From positions 6,521,001 through 6,585,000 of the forward strand of contig NZ_LT629693.1 in NCBI RefSeq assembly GCF_900099825.1: DNA of 64,000 nucleotides, given 5' to 3'. Shown here piece by piece: positions 54,636-63,611 of this stretch (its first letter is position 1; each line of letters begins with the position of its first letter). Both the position numbers and the translations under genes were made by a program. This DNA comes from Bradyrhizobium ottawaense. GTDB lineage: Bacteria; Pseudomonadota; Alphaproteobacteria; Rhizobiales; Xanthobacteraceae. The notes below the pieces were generated by a model. It saw only the letters and a program-made list of their open reading frames with translations. It was not told the DNA's origin and ran no database searches.

Positions 54636-55886
54636 TCAGGAGAAGAACGCGATCTTCTCGACCTGGCTCATGCGCCGGATCGGCGCCAGCGGATCGTTGG
54701 CCGCCCTGGTGGGCTTGCTCAACATGCCGCTCGCGAGAATGCTCGAGCCGAGCGACATTTCCACCGCAGGCGCGGCAACCGCTTCGACGGCGGGCTGCGG
54801 CGGCATCTCCATCGGGGCTGCGATCGGTTCGGGTACTTCCGCAACGATCGCTTGTTCGACCGGCGCGGGCTCGGCGAAGTGCGCCGGTTCGGCCATCGCT
54901 GCGGCGATCTCGTCGTCGTCGATCGGATCCGGCGCGCCCATCTCCATCGCGATCAGGTCGAGGATGGCCTCGTCATCGGCATCGGCCGCCTCGTCGGTGA
55001 CGGCGGTATCGATGACGTCAGTCACCTCAAGTGTTTCAGCCGGTGCCAGGGCGGCTTCGGTTTCCGCAAGCGCAGTCTCGGTATGCGCAGCTTCGGCGAC
55101 CTCAGCCTCGGCAGGTTCAGCGAACGACATCGCGGAAGCCTCAGCCGCTTCCGGCGCAGCGATAGTCTCGACGGGCTCCGCCATCGCGGCAGGCGGCATG
55201 TCCGGCGTGTCGAGAGAGGTGGTTTCCGCAGCGGACGCGGCAGCGCGACCGTTGCCGCCGAATTCCGCAAGCCGGCCCCCGATCCCGGCGAACGCCGCGC
55301 TCAGTGCCGCCTTCGCCTCGTCGGTGGTGACTTCTTCCGAGGCCTTTTCGATCACCGCGACCTGCGAATCGATCAGGTCGCAGATTCGGCTGTCATTGCC
55401 GATTTCCCGCAACCGCCAGGCGATCTCCCGCAGCACCCGCGCGCCCTTGCGGACGGCGGCCTGCCGCTGCTCCAGCGCGAGGCCGTCGAGCGCCTCGGTT
55501 GCGGAGGTTTGCGCGGCCTCGACGGCGGTGCGGATGGCACCCAGCGCGACCTTCATTCGGTTGTCGGAAGCTTCAGCCGCGGCGGTCGCCGCCGCAGCGG
55601 CCGATTTGGCAGCGGCGGCGTCCGCGGCCTGCTGCTGGGCCGCAAAGCCTTCCCGCTGCGCGGCGAGGGTTTCTTCCCTCTGGGCGGTGAGGCTGTGCTC
55701 GATCCGCGCTACCGCGTCGAGCACCATGCGGGTGTCGGCATTGCGGTTGCGCTTGGCATATTCGGTGAGGAACCAGCGGCCCCGCGAAGTCTCCATGAAG
55801 GCTTCGCTGATCGCGGCATAGTCCTCCTCACCCGGCAGCGCGGCGCGTGCTGAGATCGGCGAAAGGGCAAATGCTTCGTCGGCCAT
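54636..55886 (-). CDS. Ala/Glu-rich protein of unknown function
   Basis: A 416-aa protein if ATG 55886 (MADEAFALSPISARAALPGE) is used; an ATG-rich extension to 55934 is possible. The N-terminal about 190 residues look helical and possibly coiled-coil (RREETLAAQ-type heptads, AAVRKGARVLREIAWRLREI). From about 200 to 380 it is a low-complexity acidic stretch rich in Ala, Glu, Pro and Asp. The C-terminus ends in a basic motif LAPIRRMSQVEKIAFFS. There is no signal peptide or membrane helix. Not recognised beyond resemblance to rhizobial hypothetical proteins. Confidence 0.75.
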   Translation of the reverse strand: MADEAFALSPISARAALPGEEDYAAISEAFMETSRGRWFLTEYAKRNRNADTRMVLDAVARIEHSLTAQREETLAAQREGFAAQQQAADAAAAKSAAAAATAAAEASDNRMKVALGAIRTAVEAAQTSATEALDGLALEQRQAAVRKGARVLREIAWRLREIGNDSRICDLIDSQVAVIEKASEEVTTDEAKAALSAAFAGIGGRLAEFGGNGRAAASAAETTSLDTPDMPPAAMAEPVETIAAPEAAEASAMSFAEPAEAEVAEAAHTETALAETEAALAPAETLEVTDVIDTAVTDEAADADDEAILDLIAMEMGAPDPIDDDEIAAAMAEPAHFAEPAPVEQAIVAEVPEPIAAPMEMPPQPAVEAVAAPAVEMSLGSSILASGMLSKPTRAANDPLAPIRRMSQVEKIAFFS

Positions 55887-55961
55887 GCTAAACTCTTCGC
55901 GCAAATCACCGCGCGTTACGTTAACGAACATCACGATATCGGGCGAATCGCAATTGAATTG

Positions 55962-57161
55962 ATGCCAAGCGAATCACAAATCCCCATCGCTTCTCAAGAT
56001 GCGTCGAAGCGATTCGCTGGCCGACTGGCGCTGTTCTATGGCGCGACGTTCGGAACGATGGGTACCCACCTGCCGTTTTTCACGGTCTGGCTGAAGGCGG
56101 TCGGCATCGACGCGTCGTGGATCGGCATTATCTCCGCGGTGCCGGCGCTGACGCGGTTCACGGTACTTCCGTTCGTGACCGGGGCCGCCGAGAAGCGCTA
56201 TTCGCTGCGCGGGGCCCTGACGGTAGCCGCCTTCGCGACCGCGCTGGGCTTTGCCGTGATCGGCACCCAATATCTGCCGCTCGCGGTGCTGCTGGCCTAT
56301 GCCGCCACCTGCGCGCTGTGGACGCCGATGCTGCCGCTGACGGATGCCTATGCGCTGCGCGGCGTGGCGCGTTACGGCCTGAACTACGGGCCGATGCGGC
56401 TGTGGGGCTCGGCGGCCTTCGTAGCCGGCGCGCTCGTGTGCGGGCTATTGGTCGATATCGTCGCGGCCAGGCACCTGATCTGGGTCATCGCGTCGATCGC
56501 AGCGCTCGGCGCCATCGCCAGCCTGGGACTACAGCCGCTGGAGCGGCCCAAGCCGGCGCAGGCGGCCGTCCAGGGCGCGACTTCACTGCTGCGCGCTACC
56601 GGTTTTGTCGCCATCATCGTCGCCTCGGCGCTGACCCAGGGCAGCCACGCGGCCTATTACGCGTTTGCGTCCATCACCTGGCAGGGATTGGGGCTGAGCG
56701 GACTGACCATTGCCGGGCTGTGGGTGCTCGGCGTGCTGGCCGAGATCGTGGTGTTCGCGCTGTCGCCGCGCTTTACGCTGCAGCCTTCGACACTGGTGGT
56801 GATCGGCGCGCTCAGCGCCGTGGCGCGGTGGTCGATCACGGCGCAGGAGCCGTCGCTTGCGGTGCTCAGTGTGGTCCAGCTCGCGCACGGGCTGACCTAC
56901 GGGATTACCCAGGTTGGCACCATGGGACTATTGGTGCGTCACGTGCCAATCCACCTGATGGCGCGCGGGCAGGGCTATCTCGCCGCCTGTGGCGGCATCG
57001 TCAGCATGACGGCGTCGATCCTGTCGGGCGTGGTCTATGCGCGCTACGGGGCCGGCGTCTACTACATGATGGCGGCCATGGCGCTGGTTGCCGCCAGCGT
57101 GATGTGGTGCGCGCGGCACAAATTATCGCATCAGCCCCAGAGAGCGGCTTCCGGCGGATAG
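55962..57161 (+). CDS. MFS transporter, HcaT / 3-phenylpropionate permease-like
   Basis: A 399-aa protein with about 12 helices. ATG 55962 (MPSESQIPIASQDASKRFAG) is used; a TTG one codon earlier is unnecessary. The opening ALFYGATFGTMGTHLPFFTV is characteristic of the HcaT-type subgroup, as are RLWGSAAFVAGALVCGLLVD and AQLAHGLTYGITQVG-like segments in the second half (VQLAHGLTYGITQVGTMGLL). The substrate is unknown. Its 3' end overlaps the convergent epimerase gene by 31 bp. Confidence 0.87.
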   Translation: MPSESQIPIASQDASKRFAGRLALFYGATFGTMGTHLPFFTVWLKAVGIDASWIGIISAVPALTRFTVLPFVTGAAEKRYSLRGALTVAAFATALGFAVIGTQYLPLAVLLAYAATCALWTPMLPLTDAYALRGVARYGLNYGPMRLWGSAAFVAGALVCGLLVDIVAARHLIWVIASIAALGAIASLGLQPLERPKPAQAAVQGATSLLRATGFVAIIVASALTQGSHAAYYAFASITWQGLGLSGLTIAGLWVLGVLAEIVVFALSPRFTLQPSTLVVIGALSAVARWSITAQEPSLAVLSVVQLAHGLTYGITQVGTMGLLVRHVPIHLMARGQGYLAACGGIVSMTASILSGVVYARYGAGVYYMMAAMALVAASVMWCARHKLSHQPQRAASGG

Positions 57162-58126
57162 ACCAGACTGCCGTCGTAGCGCAGGCCGCCGTCGCGGTCG
57201 CGCGCCAGCAACAGCGGGCCGTCGAGGTCGACGAAGCGCGCCTGCGGCGCCAGCAGCATCGCCGGCGCCATCGCCAGTGAGGTCGCGACCATGCAGCCGA
57301 TCATGATTTCAAATCCAAGCGCCTGGGCGGCATCGGCCATCGCCAGCGCTTCCGTCAGGCCGCCGGTCTTGTCGAGCTTGATGTTAACGGCGTCATAGCG
57401 CCCGCGAAGATCCGCCAGCGAAGCGCGGTCGTGCACGCTTTCGTCGGCGCAGACCGCGATCGGCCGCTTGATGCGCGCCAGCGCCTCGTCCTTGCCGGCG
57501 GGCAGCGGCTGCTCCACCAGCGTCACGCCGGCGCCGGCGCAGGCCTTAAGGTTCTGCTCGAGATTATCCGGCGTCCACGCTTCGTTCGCATCCACGATCA
57601 GTTCGGATTCGGGTGCCGCCTTGCGTACCGCCGCGATGCGGGCGACGTCGCCGACGCCACCGAGCTTGATCTTGAGCAGCGGCCGGTGCGCGGCCTTGGC
57701 GGTCGCTGCCGCCATCGCTTCGGGCGTTCCCAGCGAGATGGTGAAGGCGGTGGTGCAGGGGCGCGGCGCCGGCCGACCGAGCAGGGTCCACGCCCTCTGG
57801 CCTGCCGTTTTGGCCTCGAGGTCCAGCAGCGCGCAGTCCAGCGCGTTGCGGGCGGCGCCTGGGGGCATCGCGGCCTGCAGGCCGGTTCGGTCCAGTCCTC
57901 GCGACAGCGGCTCCTGCATCGCCAGAAGGGCGGCCAGCGTCGCTTCCGGGGTCTCGCCGTAGCGCGGGTAGGGCACGCATTCGCCGCGCCCGGTTAGCCC
58001 GCTCTGGCTGACTTCCGCCACCACGGTGACCGCCTCGGTCTTGGCGCCCCGGCTGATCGTGAAGGAACCCGCGATCGGCCAGCGCTCGATAGCGGCGGCA
58101 AGTTGTCGAGATGGGGTAGAAGTCAT
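57131..58126 (-). CDS. Dipeptide epimerase (L-Ala-D/L-Glu epimerase-like, enolase superfamily)
   Basis: A 331-aa enzyme of the muconate-lactonising subgroup. ATG 58126 (MTSTPSRQLAAAIERWPIAG) is used. The catalytic KxK is in LLKIKLGGVGD, metal ligands in VDANEAWTPDN, VEQPLPAG and CADESVHD, and the second catalytic Lys is in VNIKLDKTGGLTEAL. Members of this family racemise dipeptides from peptidoglycan turnover. That function is inferred from family membership, since specificity varies. Confidence 0.88.
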   Translation of the reverse strand: MTSTPSRQLAAAIERWPIAGSFTISRGAKTEAVTVVAEVSQSGLTGRGECVPYPRYGETPEATLAALLAMQEPLSRGLDRTGLQAAMPPGAARNALDCALLDLEAKTAGQRAWTLLGRPAPRPCTTAFTISLGTPEAMAAATAKAAHRPLLKIKLGGVGDVARIAAVRKAAPESELIVDANEAWTPDNLEQNLKACAGAGVTLVEQPLPAGKDEALARIKRPIAVCADESVHDRASLADLRGRYDAVNIKLDKTGGLTEALAMADAAQALGFEIMIGCMVATSLAMAPAMLLAPQARFVDLDGPLLLARDRDGGLRYDGSLVYPPEAALWG

Positions 58127-58188
58127 TTTAAAATCTTGCAATTTCTGAACCGTAAGCTTGCCCGCCGCAACCAACTATGGCTGGTTAG

Positions 58189-58235
58189 AGCATGATCCGG
58201 AAAAGTGGACACCGGTTTTCCGAACAGATCATGCT
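58189..58235. repeat. Palindromic repeat of the AGCATGATC class (second copy)
   Basis: AGCATGATC and GATCATGCT pair at the ends, with inner arms CGGAAAA and TTTTCCG. It is the same class as 26991-27063, but without the inner CAAGCGC hairpin. Confidence 0.8.
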
Positions 58236-58247
58236 GAACCAAGAAGA

Positions 58248-58280
58248 ACTAGATCATGATTCACCGGATCATGATCTAGT
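58248..58280. promoter_or_regulatory. Perfect 13-bp inverted repeat upstream of the mla operon
   Basis: ACTAGATCATGAT and ATCATGATCTAGT flank a 7-nt centre. It lies 78 bp before the mlaE start and just after the repeat element. It may belong to the element, or be a hairpin or operator in the mla leader. Confidence 0.4.
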
Positions 58281-58358
58281 GTCAGATTCTACAAGGCAGT
58301 GCGGCGTGCCGGACCTTTTCTTTTGCATCGATGACGAGCCGGCCGGGGGGCAGGCATC

Positions 58359-59492
58359 GTGAGTGGAGACCCGACACTGGAGCGGATCGCCAGCGGGAAC
58401 GGGCTTGCCTTGTGCGCGGCGGGTTCCTGGACGGCGCGCTTTGCCCCCGTATTGGAACGATTGGTGACCGATGCCGAGAAGCTCGGCGGCAGCCGGCCCA
58501 ACATCTTCATCGACGTCAGCCAGGTGTCGAAACTCGATACCTTCGGCGCCTGGCTGATCGAGCGGCTGCGCCGCAGCCTGACCCAGGGCGGTATCGAGGC
58601 CCAGATCGCGGGCCTCTCGGCCAACTATTCGAGCCTGGTCGACGAGGTCCGCCGGGTGAAGGCCCAGCCCGTCATTGAGGGCCGTGCGGTGACGATATCA
58701 GGCATGCTGGAGCAGGTCGGCCGCAGCGTGGCCGGCGTCGGCGGCACCCTGGTCGGACTGATCGACATGCTGGGCGCGGTGCTGGCCGCGGTCGGCAATG
58801 TCGTGATCCATCCCCGCGGCTTTCGTCTCACTTCCACCATCCATCACCTCGAACAGGTGTGCTGGCGTGCGGTGCCGATCGTGGTGCTGATTACGTTTCT
58901 GATTGGCTGCATCATCTCGCAGCAGGGCATCTTCCACTTCCGGAAATTCGGCGCCGACATTTTCGTGGTCGACATGCTGGGCGTGCTGGTGCTGCGCGAG
59001 ATCGGCGTGCTGCTGGTCGCGATCATGGTGGCCGGCCGTTCGGGCTCGGCCTACACCGCCGAACTCGGCTCGATGAAGATGCGCGAAGAGATCGACGCGC
59101 TGCGCACCATGGGCTTCGACCCGATCGAGGTCCTGATCCTGCCGCGGATGCTGGCGCTGGTGCTGGCGCTGCCGATCCTGGCCTTCCTCGGCGCGATGGC
59201 CGCACTCTATGGCGGCGGGCTGGTGGCGTGGCTCTATGGCGGCGTCGATCCGGAAGCGTTCCTGCTGCGGCTGCGCGACGCCATCTCGATCGATCACTTC
59301 ATCGTCGGCATCATCAAGGCGCCGGTGATGGCCGCGGTGATCGGCATCGTCGCCTGCGTCGAGGGCCTTGCGGTGCAGGGCAGCGCGGAATCGCTCGGCC
59401 AGCACACCACGTCGTCGGTGGTGAAGGGCATTTTCTTCGTCATCGTCATGGATGGCGTGTTTGCCATCTTCTTCGCAGCGATCGGGATGTGA
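58359..59492 (+). CDS. mlaE: Mla-type lipid ABC transporter permease with fused STAS domain
   Basis: A 377-aa protein. It starts at GTG 58359 (MSGDPTLERIASGNGLALCA) with a G-rich ribosome site. Residues 1-100 form a STAS domain like MlaB (FIDVSQVSKLDTFGAWLIER), and residues 130-377 are the MlaE permease (PIVVLITFLIGCIISQQGIF, then RSGSAYTAELGSMKMREEID). So MlaB and MlaE are fused. The complex moves phospholipids between the two membranes of the envelope. The stop is 2 bp before the mlaF ATG. Confidence 0.93.
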   Translation: MSGDPTLERIASGNGLALCAAGSWTARFAPVLERLVTDAEKLGGSRPNIFIDVSQVSKLDTFGAWLIERLRRSLTQGGIEAQIAGLSANYSSLVDEVRRVKAQPVIEGRAVTISGMLEQVGRSVAGVGGTLVGLIDMLGAVLAAVGNVVIHPRGFRLTSTIHHLEQVCWRAVPIVVLITFLIGCIISQQGIFHFRKFGADIFVVDMLGVLVLREIGVLLVAIMVAGRSGSAYTAELGSMKMREEIDALRTMGFDPIEVLILPRMLALVLALPILAFLGAMAALYGGGLVAWLYGGVDPEAFLLRLRDAISIDHFIVGIIKAPVMAAVIGIVACVEGLAVQGSAESLGQHTTSSVVKGIFFVIVMDGVFAIFFAAIGM

Positions 59493-59494
59493 CC

Positions 59495-60265
59495 ATGGCG
59501 GGCGAAATCTCCGACGCCATCATCCGGGTTCGCGACATCACCGTGCAGTTCGGCACGACGCGGGTGCTCGACGGGCTCAATCTCGATGTCAAGCGCGGCG
59601 AAATTCTCGGCTTCGTCGGTCCGTCCGGCGCCGGCAAGTCGGTGCTGACCCGCACCATCATTGGTCTGGTGCCGAAACTCGCCGGCCGCATCGAGGTGTT
59701 CGGCGTCGACCTCGACAGAGCGAGCGCCGCCGAACGCCGAGGCGTCGAGCGCCGCTGGGGCATCCTGTTCCAGCAGGGCGCGCTGTTCTCGTCGCTCACC
59801 GTGCGGCAGAACATCCAGTTTCCGGTACGCGAATATCTCAAGGTCTCGCAGCGGCTGCTCGACGAGATCATGGTGGCCAAGCTCGGCATGGTGGGCCTGA
59901 AGCCGGAGGTCGCCGACCGTTTTCCCTCGGAGCTCTCGGGCGGCATGATCAAGCGCGTGGCGCTGGCGCGCGCGCTCGCGCTCGACCCCGAACTGGTGTT
60001 CCTGGACGAGCCGACCTCCGGGCTCGATCCGATCGGCGCCGGCGATTTCGACGAACTGGTGCGGACCCTGCAGCGTACTTTGGGCCTGACCGTTTTCATG
60101 GTAACCCACGACCTCGACAGCCTTTATACGGCCTGCGATCGCATTGCCGTTTTAGGGAACGGTAAGATCATTGCCGCAGGATCGATGGCCGACATGAAGG
60201 CCTCGAAGCATCCCTGGCTGAACCAGTATTTCAACGGCAAGCGCGCCCGCGCCGTTGTGGTCTAG
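59495..60265 (+). CDS. mlaF: Mla-type lipid ABC transporter ATPase
   Basis: A 256-aa ATPase. Walker A is GPSGAGKSVLTRTIIG, the signature is LSGGMIKRVALARALALDPE and Walker B LVFLDEPTSGLDP. The LSGGM variant is typical of MlaF. ATG 59495 lies 2 bp after mlaE and the stop 9 bp before mlaD, so the three genes are one operon. Confidence 0.95.
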   Translation: MAGEISDAIIRVRDITVQFGTTRVLDGLNLDVKRGEILGFVGPSGAGKSVLTRTIIGLVPKLAGRIEVFGVDLDRASAAERRGVERRWGILFQQGALFSSLTVRQNIQFPVREYLKVSQRLLDEIMVAKLGMVGLKPEVADRFPSELSGGMIKRVALARALALDPELVFLDEPTSGLDPIGAGDFDELVRTLQRTLGLTVFMVTHDLDSLYTACDRIAVLGNGKIIAAGSMADMKASKHPWLNQYFNGKRARAVVV

Positions 60266-60274
60266 GAGTAATTG

Positions 60275-61180
60275 ATGGAAACGCGGGCGAATTACGTCCT
60301 GATCGGATCGTTCACGCTGGCGGTGATCGCGGCCGCCTTCGGCTTCGTGCTGTGGTTCCAGAGCCTGCACACCACCAAGGCGCGCAGCCCGATCCGGATC
60401 GTGTTCGAAGGCCCGGCCTCCGGCCTGCGCAACGGCGGCAGTGTCAATTTCAACGGTATCCGGATAGGGGAAGTTATCTCGGTTAAGCTCGATAACCCGC
60501 GTCGTGTGGTCGCACTGGCGATGGTTGAGAACAACGCCCCGATCCGGAAAGACACCCTGGTTGGCCTCGAATTTCAGGGCCTGACCGGCGTGGCCGCGAT
60601 CTCGCTGAAGGGCGGCGAGGAAGCCGCCCCCTCGGTGCCGCTCGACGAGGACGGCGTTCCGGTGCTGACCGCCGATCCCAACGCGCTGCAGGACGTCACC
60701 GAAGCGATCCGCGCCACCCTGCAGAACGTCAACCGCATCGTCGCCGACAACCAGGAATCGGTGAAGAGTTCGCTGAAGAATCTCGAGACCTTCACCTCCG
60801 CGCTGGCGCGCAACTCAGAGAAGATCGACAACGTCATGCTCAAGGTCGACGGCGTGATGGGCAAGGCGGACAGCCTGATGCTCGGACTGAACACGATCGC
60901 GGGCGGCAGCGCGGGCGGCGAGTTGAACCTGATGGTGAAATCGATCCGCGAACTGGCCGACGATTTCGACAAGCGGTCGGCGGCGCTGATCAACGATGGC
61001 CGCCGCACGCTCGTCGACATCAGCCGCGCGGTGAACAATTTCGACCGCAACCCGAGCCGGGTGATCTTCGGTGGCAGCAACAATGCCGCTCCGGCGGCGG
61101 AAGCGGCAGCACCACCACCCAGGCCGCCGGCGGCACCGCCCAAACCGGCGGCGGCGCCGAGCGGGCAGAAGCGGCAGTAG
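60275..61180 (+). CDS. mlaD: MCE-domain protein (MlaD)
   Basis: A 301-aa inner-membrane-anchored substrate-binding subunit. ATG 60275 has AGGAG upstream. One N-terminal helix (YVLIGSFTLAVIAAAFGFVL) is followed by the MCE domain (IVFEGPASGLRNGGSVNFNG, then GVAAISLKGG), a helical coiled-coil region and a C-terminal Ala/Pro-rich tail. MlaD forms the ring that takes phospholipid from the transporter. It is longer than E. coli MlaD (183), as usual in alphaproteobacteria. No mlaC gene follows in the window. Confidence 0.93.
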   Translation: METRANYVLIGSFTLAVIAAAFGFVLWFQSLHTTKARSPIRIVFEGPASGLRNGGSVNFNGIRIGEVISVKLDNPRRVVALAMVENNAPIRKDTLVGLEFQGLTGVAAISLKGGEEAAPSVPLDEDGVPVLTADPNALQDVTEAIRATLQNVNRIVADNQESVKSSLKNLETFTSALARNSEKIDNVMLKVDGVMGKADSLMLGLNTIAGGSAGGELNLMVKSIRELADDFDKRSAALINDGRRTLVDISRAVNNFDRNPSRVIFGGSNNAAPAAEAAAPPPRPPAAPPKPAAAPSGQKRQ

Positions 61181-61207
61181 ACGTCTATCTGCCGCGGGCG
61201 TGCGGAT

Positions 61208-62644
61208 TCATTGTCCGCCCGCGAACGCCTTCACCAGCCGGTACAGATACTCATTGCCGTTGAAGAACGATTTGACGGGCACCCGCTCGTCGCGCCCGTG
61301 GATGCGCGATTCATGGATGTCGCCGGCCATTCCGGAATGACCGTAGGTCGGAATGCCGGCGTTGCGCAGGTAACTGCCGTCGGTGGCGCCGGCGCTCATG
61401 ATCGGCAATACCACTGCGCCCGGAAAGAACTCGGCCGACAGTTTTGTGATCGGTCCGATGACTTGTTCGCTGAGTGCGGAAGGTTCGCTCGTGGTCGCGG
61501 TATCGATCTGCGTGACCGCGATCTGGTCGTCGCCGATTACCTTCTCCAGCGTTGCCTTGACGCCGTCGATGGGTTCGCCGGGCATCACCCGGCAGTTGAC
61601 CGTGGCGGTCGCGAGTTGCGGCAGCGCGTTGAAGGCGGTGCCCGCCTGCAACATCGTCGTGATGCAGGTGGTGCGCAGTTGCGCATTGTAGCCGGTATTG
61701 TCGGACAGGCGCATCACCGGCGGCGAAGCAGGATCGGTCTGGCCCGACAGCACGGCGCGCAAATCCTCCGCCAACTGTCCGCCTTCCATCTGCGCGGTAC
61801 GTTCGAAATAGGCGCGCGTCGTTTCATTGAGAGCGATCGGGAAGCTGAACGCCGAAAGCCGGGTCAGGCCCGCCGCCAGTCGGTAGATCGCATTGTCCTT
61901 GACCGGAGCGGCGCTGTGGCCGCCCTTGTCCTTGACGCTCAGCGCGTAAGTCACCGAGACCTTTTCGCTGGTTTGCACGGAAACCCGCAGCGGCTTGCCG
62001 TCCTTCAGCCCGACCGCGCCGCCCTCGTTGAGGGCAAATTCGGCGTCGATCAGGTCGCGGTGGTTTTTCAGCAGCCACTGGATGCCGAGCGCATCCTTGT
62101 CGAGAATCTCTTCGTCGGTCTCCAGCGCCAGGATGATGTCGCGGTCCGGCTTGTAGCCTTCCTGCTTGTAGCGGATGAGATTGGCGACAAAGGACGCCGC
62201 CATGTATTTGTCGTCGCCGCTGCCGCGCGCGTAGAAATAGCCGTCCTGCTCGACCAGCTTGAACGGATCGGTCGCCCAGTCCTCGCGGGGGGCCGGCACG
62301 ACGTCGATATGGGCCACCAGCAGGATCGGCTTGCGCGCGCCGGATCCTTTCAGACGCGCGACCAGATTGCCCTTGCGCGGCGCCGGCGAGAACACCTGAA
62401 CGTCGGCGTCCGGAAAGCCGCCGGCGCGCAGCCGTGCGGCCATGGCTTCGGCGGCCTTTGCGGTGTCGCCGGTCGCCGTCACGGTGTTGATCTCGATCAG
62501 CTCCTTGTAGATGTCGAGCGCCCGCTGCTGGTTGGGGTTCAGGCTCTCGGCGGCGGCCGGGCTTGATATCGCCAGGGCTGCTGACATCAGCATCGCTGCT
62601 GCCAGGTGAGGGGATTTGAAATTCGAACTCGTCAACAGGCGCAT
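61208..62644 (-). CDS. Exported M20-family metallopeptidase
   Basis: A 478-aa protein with signal peptide (LAAAMLMSAALAISSPAAAE). I use ATG 62644 because GAGG is at good spacing for it, while ATG 62653 directly abuts the same GAGG. Zinc-site motifs: VAHIDVVPAPRED, RGSGDDKYM, ETDEEILDK with the catalytic Glu, and the C-terminal His region GHSGMAGDIHESRIHGRDER. The M20 family hydrolyses N-acyl amino acids or peptides. A periplasmic location is predicted. It lies 12 bp downstream of the RidA gene in the same minus-strand run. Confidence 0.92.
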   Translation of the reverse strand: MRLLTSSNFKSPHLAAAMLMSAALAISSPAAAESLNPNQQRALDIYKELIEINTVTATGDTAKAAEAMAARLRAGGFPDADVQVFSPAPRKGNLVARLKGSGARKPILLVAHIDVVPAPREDWATDPFKLVEQDGYFYARGSGDDKYMAASFVANLIRYKQEGYKPDRDIILALETDEEILDKDALGIQWLLKNHRDLIDAEFALNEGGAVGLKDGKPLRVSVQTSEKVSVTYALSVKDKGGHSAAPVKDNAIYRLAAGLTRLSAFSFPIALNETTRAYFERTAQMEGGQLAEDLRAVLSGQTDPASPPVMRLSDNTGYNAQLRTTCITTMLQAGTAFNALPQLATATVNCRVMPGEPIDGVKATLEKVIGDDQIAVTQIDTATTSEPSALSEQVIGPITKLSAEFFPGAVVLPIMSAGATDGSYLRNAGIPTYGHSGMAGDIHESRIHGRDERVPVKSFFNGNEYLYRLVKAFAGGQ

Positions 62645-62656
62645 CGGTTTCATCCT

Positions 62657-63142
62657 CTATTTCGAGTCCTTGGCAGCCGTGACTTCAATCTCGACCAGAA
62701 ATCCGGGATTGGCCAGCGCTGCGACGCCGACGACGGAGCGGACGGGAAGGTTGGGCTGAGCGCCGCCGAAAAACTGCGTGTAACCCTCCATGAAGGCCTT
62801 GAAGTCCATCGGCGCCCGGGCGTCGTGCACCAGGAACACCTGCATCTTGACGACATCGGCCATGCCGAACCCCTGGCCCTCAAGGATCTGCTTGATCCGG
62901 TTGAGCACGCCGACGGTCTGCGTTTTGGTGTCGCCATAAGCCTGCGGACTGGTGGCTTCGACATCCTTGTTGATGACGGGCGGCACCTGGCCGCTCACAT
63001 ACAAAGTGACGGCGTCACCGGAGACCTTCACCGCCTGGGCGATCGGGAACGTCGAATTCGGAATCGGGTACCGCACGACTTCGGCGTGGACGACGTTCGA
63101 GCCGAGCAGCAACGCGGTCAGCGCCAGCATTCCCTTTTTCAT
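62657..63142 (-). CDS. Exported RidA (YjgF/UK114) family protein
   Basis: A 161-aa protein with a signal peptide (MKKGMLALTALLLGSNVVHA), so it is periplasmic, unlike cytosolic RidA. The family core shows SGDAVTLYVSGQVPPV, ILEGQGFGMADVVKMQVFLV and the DFKAFMEGYTQFF region. The conserved catalytic-type Arg is kept in NLPVRSVVGVAALANPGFLV. RidA hydrolyses reactive enamine/imine intermediates to ketones and ammonia. Next to an amine oxidase it may clear imines made outside the cytoplasm. It lies between the cytochrome and M20 peptidase genes. Confidence 0.92.
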   Translation of the reverse strand: MKKGMLALTALLLGSNVVHAEVVRYPIPNSTFPIAQAVKVSGDAVTLYVSGQVPPVINKDVEATSPQAYGDTKTQTVGVLNRIKQILEGQGFGMADVVKMQVFLVHDARAPMDFKAFMEGYTQFFGGAQPNLPVRSVVGVAALANPGFLVEIEVTAAKDSK

Positions 63143-63163
63143 CTTCGTCTCCCATGTGGCCGA

Positions 63164-63607
63164 TCAAGGCCTGATACGTTTGACGTCGTCGGCGGTGACG
63201 GCGTCGTTATACTGATTGCCGAAATGCGTGCGCAGATAGTTGACGACGGCGGCGACCTGGTCGTCGCTCATCATCGCGCCGACCGGCGGCATCGCCTTCT
63301 GGCCCCGGACGACGACGTAGACCGGATAACCGCCCGCCTCGAGATTGCTGTCTTTCGACAGCGAGGGATAGGTGCCCGCGCCGGCGGCGCCGTGACCGTC
63401 CGGCATGTGGCAACCCTGACAGGCGCTGGCGAACAGATCCTCTCCGGTCTGCTCGGTAAACCGGAAGCCGGTGCTCAGCGACGCCAGCGGCCGCGAACGC
63501 GCTTCTTCATCCGCATGCGCCGCTGATGACGCCAGCGACGTCACCATCAGGCCTGTGGCTGCTAGCAAGCGCTTCAATCTCGTTGGCTGGATCAGGCGGG
63601 AGGGCAT
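63164..63607 (-). CDS. Small exported monohaem cytochrome c
   Basis: A 147-aa protein starting at ATG 63607 (MPSRLIQPTRLKRLLAATGL) with GGAGGTGAAG upstream. It has a signal peptide ending near AAHA. The haem motif CQGCH is followed by MPDGHGAAGAG, and a Met ligand candidate is in KAMPPVGAMMSD. It is a class I type cytochrome and periplasmic. Its start is 4 bp after the stop of the amine oxidase gene, so it is likely the oxidase's electron acceptor. Confidence 0.93.
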   Translation of the reverse strand: MPSRLIQPTRLKRLLAATGLMVTSLASSAAHADEEARSRPLASLSTGFRFTEQTGEDLFASACQGCHMPDGHGAAGAGTYPSLSKDSNLEAGGYPVYVVVRGQKAMPPVGAMMSDDQVAAVVNYLRTHFGNQYNDAVTADDVKRIRP

Positions 63608-63611
63608 CGCT

